This document shows, one piece after another, positions 35,329 through 44,520 of a stretch of DNA of 64,000 nucleotides; position 1 is the first letter of the stretch, and every line of letters begins with the position of its first letter. The notes under the pieces were generated by a model. That model did no database searches, was not told where the DNA came from, and saw only the letters and a list, made by a program, of their open reading frames with translations. The position numbers and the translations under genes were made by a program. This DNA comes from Fervidobacterium_A thailandense (GTDB taxonomy: Bacteria > Thermotogota > Thermotogae > Thermotogales > Fervidobacteriaceae): assembly GCF_041505935.1 (NCBI RefSeq), contig NZ_CP140110.1; one strand, given 5' to 3'.

Positions 35329-36204
35329 ATGTTCAGCGGCGTTGGTACGGCTATAGTTACGCCATTTAAGGATGGTGAAGTGGATTATCAAGCATACGAA
35401 AGGCTTGTCCGCTGGCAGGTGGAGAGTGGTGTTAGTGCCATCATCGTTGCGGGTACAACTGGCGAAGGTGCAACATTAACAGTTGACGAGAGAAACAGGT
35501 TAACTTCCTTGACGAAAGAAATTTGCGGGGCTGCTGTCCAAGTCATTGTAGGTACCGGGACAAACGATACACGAAAAACGCTCGAACTTTCAAAAAACGC
35601 ACAACAACATGGTGCAGATGCGGTGCTGATAGTGACTCCGTATTACAACAAACCAACACAGGAAGGTTTGTACGCACACTACAGATTCCTCTCCGAACGA
35701 CTCGATATTCCCATCGTTATTTACAACGTTCCCTCACGAACTGGCGTGAACATCTCTCCTGAAACCGTCGCACGCCTCGCGTCTGACTGTCCAAACATCG
35801 TGGCAATCAAAGAAGCAAATCCCGATGTAAGTCAGTCAGACGAGATCTACCGTTTGACCCGTGGGATGAACTTCTACATATACTCGGGTAACGACGATCG
35901 CGCATTCCATATGATGTGTGCTGGTGCCAAAGGTGTGATTTCCGTTGCCTCGAACGTCATACCAAGGGCGATGGTTGAGATGACACAGGCAGTTTTAAAT
36001 GGGGACGTGAAGACGGCTCTCGAGATTCACGTTAGGTACCTCAAGCTTATGAAATTACTCTTCATCGAAACCAACCCCATTCCTGTGAAGGCTATGCTTT
36101 CGCTCATGGGTTTTATCCAGAACGAACTCAGGTTACCACTTGTTCCCGCCTCTCAACAGACGATTGATAAGCTTTCGCAGGCTCTGAAGGAGTTGGGAAT
36201 ATGA
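35329..36204 (+). CDS. dapA: 4-Hydroxy-tetrahydrodipicolinate synthase
   Basis: Condenses pyruvate and aspartate semialdehyde. TIM-barrel family motifs are FSGVGTAIVTPF, AGTTGEGATLTVDE, VTPYYNKPTQEGLY and IYNVPSRTGVNIS, with the Schiff-base Lys in NIVAIKEANPD. Starting at ATG 35329 (AGGAG seven bases upstream) puts that Lys at residue 161, as I recall for the Thermotoga enzyme. An earlier ATG at 35305, with GGGGGGTG upstream and overlapping dapF, would add eight residues and cannot be excluded. Confidence 0.95.
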   Translation: MFSGVGTAIVTPFKDGEVDYQAYERLVRWQVESGVSAIIVAGTTGEGATLTVDERNRLTSLTKEICGAAVQVIVGTGTNDTRKTLELSKNAQQHGADAVLIVTPYYNKPTQEGLYAHYRFLSERLDIPIVIYNVPSRTGVNISPETVARLASDCPNIVAIKEANPDVSQSDEIYRLTRGMNFYIYSGNDDRAFHMMCAGAKGVISVASNVIPRAMVEMTQAVLNGDVKTALEIHVRYLKLMKLLFIETNPIPVKAMLSLMGFIQNELRLPLVPASQQTIDKLSQALKELGI

Positions 36205-36860
36205 AATATGGTCTTGTTGGTGCGAAGGGTAAGATGGGGAAAGAGATAAGAGAACTTTTTTCAAGCCACGGGGATGATCTTGTTCTCGAAGTAGATGTTG
36301 ATCATTTCGTAGAGAGGGGCATTCCCGAAGTTATCGTTGACTTTTCTTCCCCAAATGCCGTCCCAACTACCGTTGAATTATGTAAGAGATACTCGGCGCA
36401 CTTAGTGATAGGAACAACCGCACTCACTCAAGAGCATTTTGAACTACTTCGGGAACTTGGCCAGCACGTTGCAGTTGTCCAAAGTTTCAATTTTTCCGAA
36501 GGAATAGCGATATTTCAGAAGTTGCTAAGAAACTTCTCTCGTCTGTTTACGGACTGGGATTGCTGGATTGTTGAAACACATCACAACCAGAAAAAAGATG
36601 CACCATCTGGTACTGCCCTAATGTTAAAGCGCGAAGTTGGTAGAGAGGTCCCGATAAGTTCTTTGAGGATAGGTGGGATCTTTGGAGAGCATGTTGTTTA
36701 CTTTGCCAACGCCAACGAAGTTTTCGAAATAAAACATTCGGCCTTATCACGGAAAGTTTTCGCAAGCGGTGCAAGAAAGGCTGCCCTCTTTTGTTTGAAG
36801 GCAAAGAAGGGATTCTACAACTTCCTCGATGTCCTCGAAGGAGGTATTGAGCATGGATAA
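36201..36860 (+). CDS. dapB: 4-Hydroxy-tetrahydrodipicolinate reductase
   Basis: NAD(P)H-dependent reductase. The Rossmann start is KYGLVGAKGKMGKEIRELF, followed by IVDFSSPNAVPTTVELC, VIGTTALTQEHFELL and the substrate motif VETHHNQKKDAPSGTAL. At 219 residues it belongs to the short Thermotoga-like form. Its ATG overlaps the dapA stop by four bases. The last eight bases overlap dapH. Confidence 0.94.
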   Translation: MKYGLVGAKGKMGKEIRELFSSHGDDLVLEVDVDHFVERGIPEVIVDFSSPNAVPTTVELCKRYSAHLVIGTTALTQEHFELLRELGQHVAVVQSFNFSEGIAIFQKLLRNFSRLFTDWDCWIVETHHNQKKDAPSGTALMLKREVGREVPISSLRIGGIFGEHVVYFANANEVFEIKHSALSRKVFASGARKAALFCLKAKKGFYNFLDVLEGGIEHG

Positions 36861-37650
36861 AAACACGCACACGAATGCCTCGATGAACATCGTTCAAAAG
36901 CGCCCGAGCGAACTGACGAGCGAGGAGATAATAGAGCTTATTGCCAAGAGTAAGAAGAAGGATCTTGTGAGGGTGTACGCTTCTGGGAATTTTTCGGATC
37001 CTGCGGTATTAGAAAATTTTGAAGGATACGGAAGCGAGTTTGAATTTGTCGGTGGAAAAGATTTCGGTGTTTTCTTTGGAAATTATGAATTTATCCGCCC
37101 CGTGCTCGAGAGTGGACTTGTTCACGCGTACAAAATGGAGTACCTGGCCAGACGTTCCGCAATCCCACTGTCGGATATTTCAAAATTCAACGCCCGAATT
37201 GAGCCAGGTGCAATTATTCGAGAACACGTAGAAATAGGCGATAACGCCATCATCATGATGGGGGCGGTCATCAACATAGGAGCTGTCATCGGTGAAGGTA
37301 CGATGATTGATATGAACGTTGTGGTCGGTGCCAGGGCGCGGATAGGTAAATACTGCCACATCGGCGCTGGTAGCGTTATTGCAGGCGTAGTTGAGCCACC
37401 GAGTGCAAAACCGGTGGTCATAGGTGATCGTGTAGTCATTGGGGCCAACGCCGTTGTATTGGAGGGTGTAACGGTCGGAGATGGCGCAGTAGTTGCAGCT
37501 GGAGCTGTTGTTGTCAACGATGTACCACCACGTACAGTAGTTGCAGGTGTACCCGCCAGAGTTATAAAAACTGTCGACGAAAAGACCGAAAGTAAGACGC
37601 AAATTTTGGAGATTCTCAGGGGAGATAGCAGCGGAGGTGGGCGGACTTGA
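36853..37650 (+). CDS. dapH: Tetrahydrodipicolinate N-acetyltransferase
   Basis: Acetylates tetrahydrodipicolinate, committing the operon to the acetylase variant of the DAP pathway. After an N-terminal helical part (RPSELTSEEIIELIAKSKKK) the protein forms a left-handed beta helix of hexapeptide repeats (for example AIIMMGAVINIGAVIGEGTM and VVLEGVTVGDGAVVAAGAVV). The start at 36853 has AAGGAGG 10-16 bases upstream. 265 residues. Its stop overlaps the TTG start of lysC. Confidence 0.93.
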   Translation: MDKNTHTNASMNIVQKRPSELTSEEIIELIAKSKKKDLVRVYASGNFSDPAVLENFEGYGSEFEFVGGKDFGVFFGNYEFIRPVLESGLVHAYKMEYLARRSAIPLSDISKFNARIEPGAIIREHVEIGDNAIIMMGAVINIGAVIGEGTMIDMNVVVGARARIGKYCHIGAGSVIAGVVEPPSAKPVVIGDRVVIGANAVVLEGVTVGDGAVVAAGAVVVNDVPPRTVVAGVPARVIKTVDEKTESKTQILEILRGDSSGGGRT

Positions 37651-38858
37651 AGGTAATCGTCCAAAAGTACGGTGGATCCTCGGTTGCTGATCCGGAGAGA
37701 ATCAAAAACGTTGCGAATCGCATCGCACGAAAAGTACGTGATGGATTCAAGCTAGTAGTTGTCGTCTCCGCCATGGGGAAGACAACGGATCAGTTAATTG
37801 CACTTGCAAAGAGTGTTTCGGATCGACCAGATGAGAGGGAACTTGATATGTTGCTCACAACGGGTGAACAGGTCTCTTGCGCACTTGTGGCGATGGCTCT
37901 AAAGGATCTTGGAATTAGGGCCATATCTCTCAACGCTTTTCAGGCAAAAATACTAACAACCAGACACCACACAAACGCACGCATTTTGGATATAAGTCTG
38001 TCTCATCTCAAAGAATACCTCAAAGACCACGATGTGTTAGTCATCACTGGCTTCCAAGGTGTTACGGAAGATGGTCATTACACGACACTCGGTAGAGGAG
38101 GTTCCGATACATCTGCAGTAGCCTTAGCTGCGAAGCTGAAATGTGACTGTGAGATATACAGCGACGTTCCAGGAGTGTACAGTTGCGACCCCAAACTCGT
38201 TAACCGTCCAAAAAAGTGGCCCTACATCACATACGATGACATGCTCGAACTTGCAGCTACCGGTGCAAAAGTACTCCATTCGAGAGCGGTAGAAATTGCA
38301 AAGAAATATGGCGTCAAGATCTACTGTGGTTCATCCTTCACGGAAGAGGAGGGAACGTGGGTGGTGGACAGACTTCCAGAGTGGCTCGAAGAACCGGTCG
38401 TGACAGGTGTAAGTCTTGAGAGAAACCAAGTGAAAGTAACTATAACCGATTTGACCAACGATGCCGCGATCGTGTCAGATATTTTTAAGAGAGTTGCCGA
38501 TAGAGGAATTAACGTGGACATGATTTCCTTGGTAAAGAACGGTGAAAGAACACACGTCTCATTCACGGTCGTGCCGGATAAACTCGATGGAATAAAAGAA
38601 TTGCTTGATGATACTCTCAGTGATTACGGTGCGAAGTACCATTTCTTCGGTAGTTTTGCCAAAATCACGGTTGTAGGTACAGGGATGCGTTCAAGTTACG
38701 GAGTAGCGTCAAAACTGTTGGAAATCTTGTCCGGAGAGGGAATAGAGCCGGAAATCGTGACTACTTCTGAAATAAAGATCTCCGTCCTTGTACCGGAAGA
38801 ACACGCTCAAAAACTTGTGGAGAAAATATGTTACGCTTTTTCGCTTGTTGAGGAATGA
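37647..38858 (+). CDS. lysC: Aspartate kinase
   Basis: First enzyme of the aspartate pathway: phosphorylates aspartate. The kinase domain has VQKYGGSSVADPERIKNVA, TTGEQVSCALVAMAL, GRGGSDTSAVALAA and YSDVPGVYSCDPK. The C-terminus carries two ACT domains (VTITDLTNDAAIVSDIFKRV and ITVVGTGMRSSYGVASKLLE), predicting feedback control by an amino acid, probably lysine given the operon. It starts with TTG in a four-base overlap with dapH, with GGAGGTGGGCGG upstream. 403 residues. Confidence 0.95.
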   Translation: MKVIVQKYGGSSVADPERIKNVANRIARKVRDGFKLVVVVSAMGKTTDQLIALAKSVSDRPDERELDMLLTTGEQVSCALVAMALKDLGIRAISLNAFQAKILTTRHHTNARILDISLSHLKEYLKDHDVLVITGFQGVTEDGHYTTLGRGGSDTSAVALAAKLKCDCEIYSDVPGVYSCDPKLVNRPKKWPYITYDDMLELAATGAKVLHSRAVEIAKKYGVKIYCGSSFTEEEGTWVVDRLPEWLEEPVVTGVSLERNQVKVTITDLTNDAAIVSDIFKRVADRGINVDMISLVKNGERTHVSFTVVPDKLDGIKELLDDTLSDYGAKYHFFGSFAKITVVGTGMRSSYGVASKLLEILSGEGIEPEIVTTSEIKISVLVPEEHAQKLVEKICYAFSLVEE

Positions 38859-38901
38859 CCTGAGATGACGGATAAGTTCAAAGATGGGCGGAGGGACGAG
38901 G

Positions 38902-40026
38902 ATGTCGTATCTTGCCGACACGTACGTCAGATTTCCGATCAAGGTGCGTAACGCGTTGGGAATAAAAATTTGGGATATTGATGGCAACGAGTACATCGAT
39001 ACCTTCATGGGTATCGGTGTGCTCCTCTTTGGACACAACCATCCCGGTGTTGTTCAAGCCATGAAAGAAAAAATCGAACGGTACGTGCACCTGTCGAATT
39101 TCTTCCTCGATGAAGATGCGGAACACGTTGCACGTAGACTCATTTCCGAAACAGGGAAGAATGGGAAAGTATTTTTTACAAATTCTGGAACGGAGAGTAC
39201 CGAATGCGCGCTTAAGGTGATTGCAAAGTTCAGAAAGAAATATAAGCAGAAGGGTAAGATATTGAGCTTTGTCAGAAACTTTCATGGGAGAACCTCGGGA
39301 GCGTTAAGAGTTACGGGTTTTGAGAAGATTAGAACTCCTTTTTTAGAAGAGGACACGGAAGTTGTATTTTTGCCGTACGACGTTTCAGAGGTTGAGGAGT
39401 TTTTGAAGAGCAAGTTGGTCGATGCAGTGTTTCTCGAGGTTGTTCACGGAAGCGGCGGGCTTGACGCGATACCTGTTGAGATAGTTGAAGTTATTAAATT
39501 TTACCAAAAAGAGCGTGGTTTCATCCTCGTTGCAGACGAAGTCCAAAGTGGGCTTGGGAGAACCGGAAAATTCTACGCTTATCAACACTACGATTTAGAT
39601 CCAGACATAGTAACCGTTGCAAAAGGAATCGGAGGAGGTCTCCCACTGGGAGCCTGTCTGATGCTTGGTCAATTGGCTGACGTTTTCGAAACAGGTGAAC
39701 ACGGATCAACGTTTGCACCTAATCCCGTAGCGTTGGCTGCGGGACGCGTTATACTGCAGATGATAACTCCGGAGCTCCTTGAACACGTCACAAGGATGGG
39801 AGAAGTTTTTCAAAAAACATTCTCGAAATTCGGTACAGTGCGTGGCTTGGGATTAATGCGCGGTGTGGAGTTGGAAAAACCGGTGACGAAGGACGAATTC
39901 TTAAGCGAAGGATTATTGGTCAACATCGTTGGAGAAAGAATACTCAGGTTCTTATTGCCCCTAAACGTTTCTGAGGATGAAATTTCCGAAATTGCCCAAC
40001 GCTTGGGCAGAGTCCTGCAAGGGTAA
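38902..40026 (+). CDS. Class III aminotransferase, likely N-acetyl-LL-DAP aminotransferase
   Basis: PLP enzyme of the acetylornithine aminotransferase (ArgD) family. Family motifs are VFFTNSGTESTECALKVIAK, SFVRNFHGRTSGALRVTG and ILVADEVQSGLGRTGKFYAY, with the PLP Lys241 in VTVAKGIGGGLPLGA. In this operon the most probable substrate is N-acetyl-amino-ketopimelate, the step after DapH; acetylornithine remains an alternative. The start at 38902 follows GGAGGGACGAGG. The deacetylase and lysA needed to finish the pathway are not in the window. Confidence 0.82.
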   Translation: MSYLADTYVRFPIKVRNALGIKIWDIDGNEYIDTFMGIGVLLFGHNHPGVVQAMKEKIERYVHLSNFFLDEDAEHVARRLISETGKNGKVFFTNSGTESTECALKVIAKFRKKYKQKGKILSFVRNFHGRTSGALRVTGFEKIRTPFLEEDTEVVFLPYDVSEVEEFLKSKLVDAVFLEVVHGSGGLDAIPVEIVEVIKFYQKERGFILVADEVQSGLGRTGKFYAYQHYDLDPDIVTVAKGIGGGLPLGACLMLGQLADVFETGEHGSTFAPNPVALAAGRVILQMITPELLEHVTRMGEVFQKTFSKFGTVRGLGLMRGVELEKPVTKDEFLSEGLLVNIVGERILRFLLPLNVSEDEISEIAQRLGRVLQG

Positions 40027-40036
40027 GAGCTTTGAG

Positions 40037-40774
40037 TCACTCTTTGCACCGTCTTTGTTCGAAGAGCCAAGATATCATTTCCTCGGTCCTATAAGCCGGT
40101 ACCCAACTTGCGTGTGGTGGTAAACCTAGAGAATTCATGTAGCCAGCGGGATACTCTGTATAGCGGACTTTCCCTCCGATCTCTTTAAGTTTTTGGACCA
40201 GGACTCTCGAATACGTTACGGGAACGATGTCATCATCTTCCGCGTGGAATAACCACAATGGAATATGCTTTATCCGGTGCAACCGTTCGGGATTTCCACC
40301 ACCACAGACCACGACCCCGGCTGCAAAAAGTTGAGGATTTAATGTGAGCAGCGCTATCGTGCCGAAACCTCCCATCGATAGGCCGGTGACGTAAATCCGA
40401 TCCTCATCGATGGGGGCTATGCTAAGAAGCTCCTCGATGATCAACAGCACGGTTGCAACGTAACAGTTTGGTACAAGCTTGTACGGATCCTTTTCAACCC
40501 TGAAAGACGTACCCCAGTAACCGTCTTGCGGACACTGTGGTGCCAAAACAAAACAAGGGTGCTTTGCTTGAACATCAGGCCTCACCCAAACCGTGGCACC
40601 TTCGTTGGCCGTTATGTGTCTTTCGTTATCATCCCCTCGCTCACCAGCGCCGTGTAAAAACACCACAAGTGGATATCTCTTTCCGGACTCCACGTTTGGT
40701 TCAAACAACCTATATTTCATCCTCGCTGGTCCATCAACATACTCATAAGGTTTAAAAGCTTCAAGTACGTTCAT
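40037..40774 (-). CDS. Esterase of the alpha/beta hydrolase fold (PHB-depolymerase/feruloyl type)
   Basis: A 245-residue soluble hydrolase. It has LVVFLHGAGERGDDNERH, the nucleophile elbow YVTGLSMGGFGTIALL (Ser), the Asp in HAEDDDIVPV and the His near PPHASWVPAY. This resembles the catalytic domain of Thermotoga EstA (TM0033); no signal peptide is present. It is convergent with the lysine operon, ending 10 bases from the aminotransferase stop. Confidence 0.85.
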   Translation of the reverse strand: MNVLEAFKPYEYVDGPARMKYRLFEPNVESGKRYPLVVFLHGAGERGDDNERHITANEGATVWVRPDVQAKHPCFVLAPQCPQDGYWGTSFRVEKDPYKLVPNCYVATVLLIIEELLSIAPIDEDRIYVTGLSMGGFGTIALLTLNPQLFAAGVVVCGGGNPERLHRIKHIPLWLFHAEDDDIVPVTYSRVLVQKLKEIGGKVRYTEYPAGYMNSLGLPPHASWVPAYRTEEMISWLFEQRRCKE

Positions 40775-41136
40775 TCAAGCCCGCTCCTCTTTTCATAATA
40801 CTCGGCAAGTTGTATAATTGCAACGAAGAATCTTGTGCACCGTAAAAGCTTCTCAAAAAAAGGTCGAACGGTTACAATGGTTTGGAACCATGCTTTGTAC
40901 TTTGTTCGGTATAAATTATACCACGTGTATCACGAAAGAATAAATTTTCGAATAGGTTCTGTTGACCTACGGCAATTCGGTCAAAGAATTTTACTGCTTA
41001 AAGCCAAATGAATATAGATAACTGAAAGTAACATTTACAAGCCGATGCTAATAAGTCAAACTAATAATTATCTATGTGAAAAATTACTTCGACGCTACTT
41101 AATCAGTCAAAATTATCAGTCAGTGAGGGATAACTA
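40775..41136. other. Intergenic region between esterase and crcB
   Basis: AT-rich, about 360 bases. It holds the esterase promoter and the perfect palindrome GGTATAA-A-TTATACC (40908-40922). No fluoride riboswitch could be recognised before crcB. Confidence 0.5.
40795..40823 (-). promoter_or_regulatory. Promoter of the esterase gene
   Basis: On the minus strand, TTGCAA (40818-40823), 17-bp spacer, TATTAT (40795-40800), 21 bases before the start codon. Confidence 0.5.
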
Positions 41137-41526
41137 ATGAACTTACTATCACTTATCTACGTTGGTGCAGGTGGGTGTGTTGGTAGTGTTCTTCGATACA
41201 TAATCTCTCTGTGGTTTAACGAAAAGTTTCCAAACTCGTTCGTGCCGTACGGAACGCTTTTGGTGAACGTTGTTGGAAGCTTTCTGCTTGGGGTGATCTT
41301 AGAGTTTTCCCTACACGGGGACCTAAGTTATAATGTCAGGCTCTTTCTGACAACGGGGATTATGGGAGGGCTTACGACGTTCTCGACTTTTAGTTATGAA
41401 ACAGTTGCACTTATAAACAGTGCGCTCTACTCGCAAGCTATTGCTAACGTCGCGCTTAACCTTGGGTTAGGCCTCGGTGGAGCACTTGCAGGGATAAGCC
41501 TGGTTCGATTGATATTCAAATTCTAA
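41137..41526 (+). CDS. crcB: Fluoride exporter CrcB/Fluc
   Basis: A 129-residue four-helix membrane protein of the dual-topology fluoride channel family. Conserved segments: GAGGCVGSVLRYIISLW, YGTLLVNVVGSFLLGVILE with the pore Asn, and TTGIMGGLTTFSTFSYE with the Phe-box and central Na+ site region. A single gene implies an antiparallel homodimer. The DUF190 gene follows 14 bases later, a frequent pairing. Confidence 0.92.
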   Translation: MNLLSLIYVGAGGCVGSVLRYIISLWFNEKFPNSFVPYGTLLVNVVGSFLLGVILEFSLHGDLSYNVRLFLTTGIMGGLTTFSTFSYETVALINSALYSQAIANVALNLGLGLGGALAGISLVRLIFKF

Positions 41527-41540
41527 GGGGGAAGGGGATT

Positions 41541-41885
41541 ATGTACGAGTTCGAGGGCACGTACATCAAAATCTTCGTCCGCGAAAACGAGAAATGCAAA
41601 GCACTGCACAACAAACCGCTGAATAGAGTTATTGCCGAGATAGCTATCGAATTAGGCATTTCAGATTTTGTTGAGTACAAGGCTATGGAAGGGTACATAT
41701 TCGACAGAAAGCTTCACACTTCTCTAAGAGAAGTCGTTGAACCAAGCCTTCCGATAATAATCGAAGTGTTCACAACCGACGAACTTGCTCAAAAGTTCCT
41801 CGAAAGAATACATCCCTATCTCCGAAATGCGGCAGTCCTCGTTTTTAAAGAAGTGCGGGGAATTTTCTATCGTGGAGATATCTGA
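41541..41885 (+). CDS. DUF190 family protein linked to CrcB
   Basis: A 114-residue soluble protein of the DUF190 family (ferredoxin-like/PII-like fold). It starts YEFEGTYIKIFVRENEKCKA with the family's substrate-ligand-type segment and ends EVRGIFYRGDI. DUF190 genes commonly neighbour crcB; a sensory or regulatory role in fluoride handling is suspected but unproven. GGGGGAAGGGG is the SD. No terminator is evident; a GATGGGTT-TGT-AACCCATC hairpin at 41968-41986 may serve. Confidence 0.8.
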   Translation: MYEFEGTYIKIFVRENEKCKALHNKPLNRVIAEIAIELGISDFVEYKAMEGYIFDRKLHTSLREVVEPSLPIIIEVFTTDELAQKFLERIHPYLRNAAVLVFKEVRGIFYRGDI

Positions 41886-42181
41886 GAAAACAGAGCCAAC
41901 AAACTGAGAAATTGCCATTCCCAAATTCCCCCCGTATAAGGCTGAAATTTGCGTCCTATTGTAGGCCGATGGGTTTGTAACCCATCAACACTTTTATCCC
42001 ATGCTCAGAAGTCATTTAAATCGAAAAATTCCAAAACACCTGTATTCAAGCTAATTTACAAGCACTTGAAGCCAATAATTTTTGGTACTAGAAAATGCAA
42101 TATAAGAAACCTTATATTGCATTATATGATCCACAAAATCTCTTTCTGGTTGAGAGCGAAACTTCTATGCTGAGAATTTGG
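41886..42181. other. Non-coding region with two perfect hairpins
   Basis: GATGGGTT-TGT-AACCCATC (41968-41986) and a 13-bp perfect inverted repeat AATGCAATATAAG/CTTATATTGCATT with AAAC loop (42094-42123). The second, read on the minus strand, is followed by TTTC and may end the ATPase pseudogene transcript. No gene is supported. Confidence 0.55.
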
Positions 42182-43282
42182 CTAAAGCGCCCTTGCAACA
42201 TCCGCTACGATTGGATCTATCAGCTTATAGCCGTTGAGTGGAACTTTTTCGACGTATCCCATCCTAACAAGATTCGTAAGTAACCTGTTGAAAGATGTAT
42301 CTGTCATCCGCTTTCTTGAGAGGAACTCAGCACCTTCTTTGATAGATTTCCACGTACTTGCACCTTGGGCGAGCGCCTTCAATACGTATTTAAAGTTTTC
42401 AGAGTATCGAATAATCTCTTGGATCTCCTCGTAGATCATTTGTCGTGCCTGGGAAAGCACACTTTCAAGAACTTCTTCACTTGCCGTTTGTTGAACATAA
42501 CAGCGATAACCAAACGCTGTTAACCAGCCAACGATCCCGTCGAGTTTCGAAACGGCTCGTTCTATAAGTCCATCGCTCACCATCATGCCAATTTCGGAAA
42601 AGCCTTTCTTCAAAAAGTCAATGGATTGCTCTTGCGTGAACCGTGGAAGTGTAATTTCGAGAACGGATCTCCCGTACAGTGGCGAGGACGGGTCGTCGAA
42701 ACTAAGAAAATCTCTCAGTATTCCTACTTCCGAACCAGTCCGTACAAATTGGAGATGCCTGAAGCGATCGTATGCAAAGCTAAGTAATACCGGAAAATCC
42801 AATCCTCCCGGTCTTTTCAGGAATCTAAGCATTTGTGCTTCATCGAAGGCTAAAATGAAGTTCTTACCAGTTGCCTCCGCTTTTTTATCTAAATCAAAGA
42901 GAATTTCTACAAACTTTTTAGCAGGTTCTTTATCAAATCAAAGCTCCAAACCGTATATTTTTAGGTTCTTTGTGGAACTCTTCACCTTGCGTATCTCTCT
43001 GAGTAAAGGATTTTTTCTCACGTTCTGATTTACCAACTTCGTAAAGTAGTCCAAAAAGTTCTTGGAACTGTAATTTTGCTCGTGGAAAACCTCGCGACAA
43101 TCTATTATCAAACACCTTCCTTCAAGTTGATTTGCAAATACGTTTAAAAGAGACGTTTTGCCTAACCTTCTCGGTGCCAGGAGGAGTATAATTGGTGCAT
43201 CAGTATTAAGTAATCTTCCCAATTCCTCTTCGCGATCGTACAGCTCTTCTTTCCTTACTTTCGGCCTTGGGTCGAAAAGCAT
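42182..43282 (-). pseudogene. AAA ATPase (archaeal/STAND-like type) with in-frame TGA
   Basis: One reading frame with a single stop. The N-terminus MLFDPRPKVRKEELYDREEE has Walker A LLLAPRRLGKTSLLN. The frame is cut by TGA at 42938-42940 (GLEL-stop-FDKEP) and continues with Walker B-like FILAFDEAQML, a sensor stretch LQFVRTGSEVGIL, and a C-terminal winged-helix-like part (ALAQGASTWKSIKEGAEFL). Family members are P-loop ATPases with PDDEXK or wHTH tails, often linked to mobile regions. AGAGGTG lies before the ATG at 43282. Either a recent nonsense mutation or a sequencing error; stop-codon readthrough is not suggested by anything else. Confidence 0.75.
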
Positions 43283-43317
43283 ATTAACACCTCTTCCGTT
43301 CAACTCTATCTTGTATT

Positions 43318-43354
43318 ACTATCACTCCTGATAGTAACTATCACCCCTGATAGT
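43318..43354 (-). promoter_or_regulatory. Tandem inverted-repeat operator-like sites
   Basis: Two copies of ACTATCA-N4-TGATAGT (43318-43335 and 43337-43354), 19 bp apart, 36 bases upstream of the ATPase gene. The two-turn spacing and identical arms suggest cooperative repressor binding. Confidence 0.55.
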
Positions 43355-44433
43355 AACAGTGTCCGTAGTCATTTCACAATAAATTCACTTCTCTTGCCAA
43401 CGTTCGGGAAAACGAGCTTTACCGAATATACCAGAAGAGCTGCGAAAATTCTCGATTTCCAAGCTTGTTCTAACTGACTCGCAAGGTGAATGAATTATGG
43501 CCGATAATACTTGGATGGTGTGACTAACGACCTACATCAAATAACATTCGATTCATAACTATAAAGTCACTTAGTTTAAAATACAAAAAACTACTGGCCT
43601 TACTAATAATTCCTACTCTAAACAACATCATACTTGAACACAAACATATTATGAACTATGCTAATTACTTTAACAAAACTAACTTTTTCAATTACAACTT
43701 TTAGTCCCCTCAACTTCCGATTTTGTTGTTTTCCGGTACGTCAAGTATATTCGATGGATAACCAGAAGTTCGTTTCGACTTTTAGTGCGTCTTCCTAAAG
43801 CGAAGAGATGTGTGCGAGTATTATTTAAGATGTAGTAAATTGGTTCGTTTGAATTATAGTTCATTTGGTTCCAATCGATGGATCAGTGAATTTAAATAGA
43901 ACGTGTGAAGAGAGAAAAGCTGAACAAGAGCTTGGTCTTGAGTACCTTCTACCGGCCTTCACGAATCTCTCAGGATAACACATGCTTCATTTGTATTCAA
44001 AGAAGACCTAACCCACTGATTATGGCCAACAATGTTAGGAAGTACTGCTTCGATTTCGTTTTCAAGCACAATAACTCAGATAAGCACCAAGTTCTTCCGA
44101 CAGGCGGTAATGAAATCCAAATGCGCTCTTTAGTGCCTCGGCAAAGTCGAAACTTTTCGAATGTGGACTGTATTTTTGCAATGATTTGATTTGTTTCGGT
44201 TCCTTCTTGATTTCAGAAGAACTCAACTATTTCTGATTTTTTTGAGAAGAAGGAACCATAATAATTTCGTTCAGATCGCAACCCAAGCTGTTGCTACTCG
44301 GTGGGTAACCTAGCAGACCAAAACACACCCTGTCCAAAGTAGCAAACTAATTAGAAGAATTTCAAGTGTCCCCAAAGAAGGTTACTTTGCTAAGAGAAAA
44401 GAATTAACGGGGTGCATCTTTTCCTTCCAAACG
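43355..44433. other. Long AT-rich region without recognisable gene
   Basis: About 1.1 kb. No frame has a good SD plus family match. It contains an 11-bp inverted repeat GGTTCCTTCTT (44198-44208)/AAGAAGGAACC (44247-44257) and, at 44329-44371, the left copy of the island-flanking direct repeat. It may hold decayed genes. Confidence 0.5.
44329..44371 (+). repeat. Left direct repeat flanking the defence island
   Basis: Core TCCAAAGTAGCAAACTAATT (44333-44352) followed by a TTCAAGTGTCC tail. It matches 59668-59711 with few substitutions and one gap. Confidence 0.6.
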
Positions 44434-44442
44434 TGTTATAAT
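44434..44442 (+). promoter_or_regulatory. Extended -10 promoter of the defence operon
   Basis: TGTTATAAT (44434-44442), 79 bases before the helicase start; no clear -35 beyond TGCATC at 44413. Confidence 0.45.
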
Positions 44443-44520
44443 AAAATTGAATAGATTTTTGGCCAATTTTTCTTAACGCAGAAGTAATCTGTGTGTTATC
44501 AGAAAGTCGGTGGAAAAGCA

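Noticed and set aside
37122..37664. Long minus-strand frame (180 codons) opposite dapH
   Set aside because: It mirrors the hexapeptide-repeat coding sequence of dapH, whose repetitive codons keep the opposite frame open; rich in Thr/Pro without a domain.
40930..41136. Fluoride riboswitch before crcB
   Set aside because: The conserved GGNGATGG/CGCCGCTGATG-type elements could not be found in the upstream region.
41968..41986. CRISPR repeat or array
   Set aside because: The hairpin occurs once; no regularly spaced repeats were found anywhere in the window.
42938..42940. TGA read as an amino acid (recoding), since tnpB copies and an ATPase all stop at TGA
   Set aside because: Intact operon genes use TGA as true stops with overlapping starts (purF/purN, purN/purH), and all affected genes are accessory and otherwise decayed.
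43905..44189. 94-codon plus-strand frame
   Set aside because: No SD and a composition like translated non-coding DNA; no family match.
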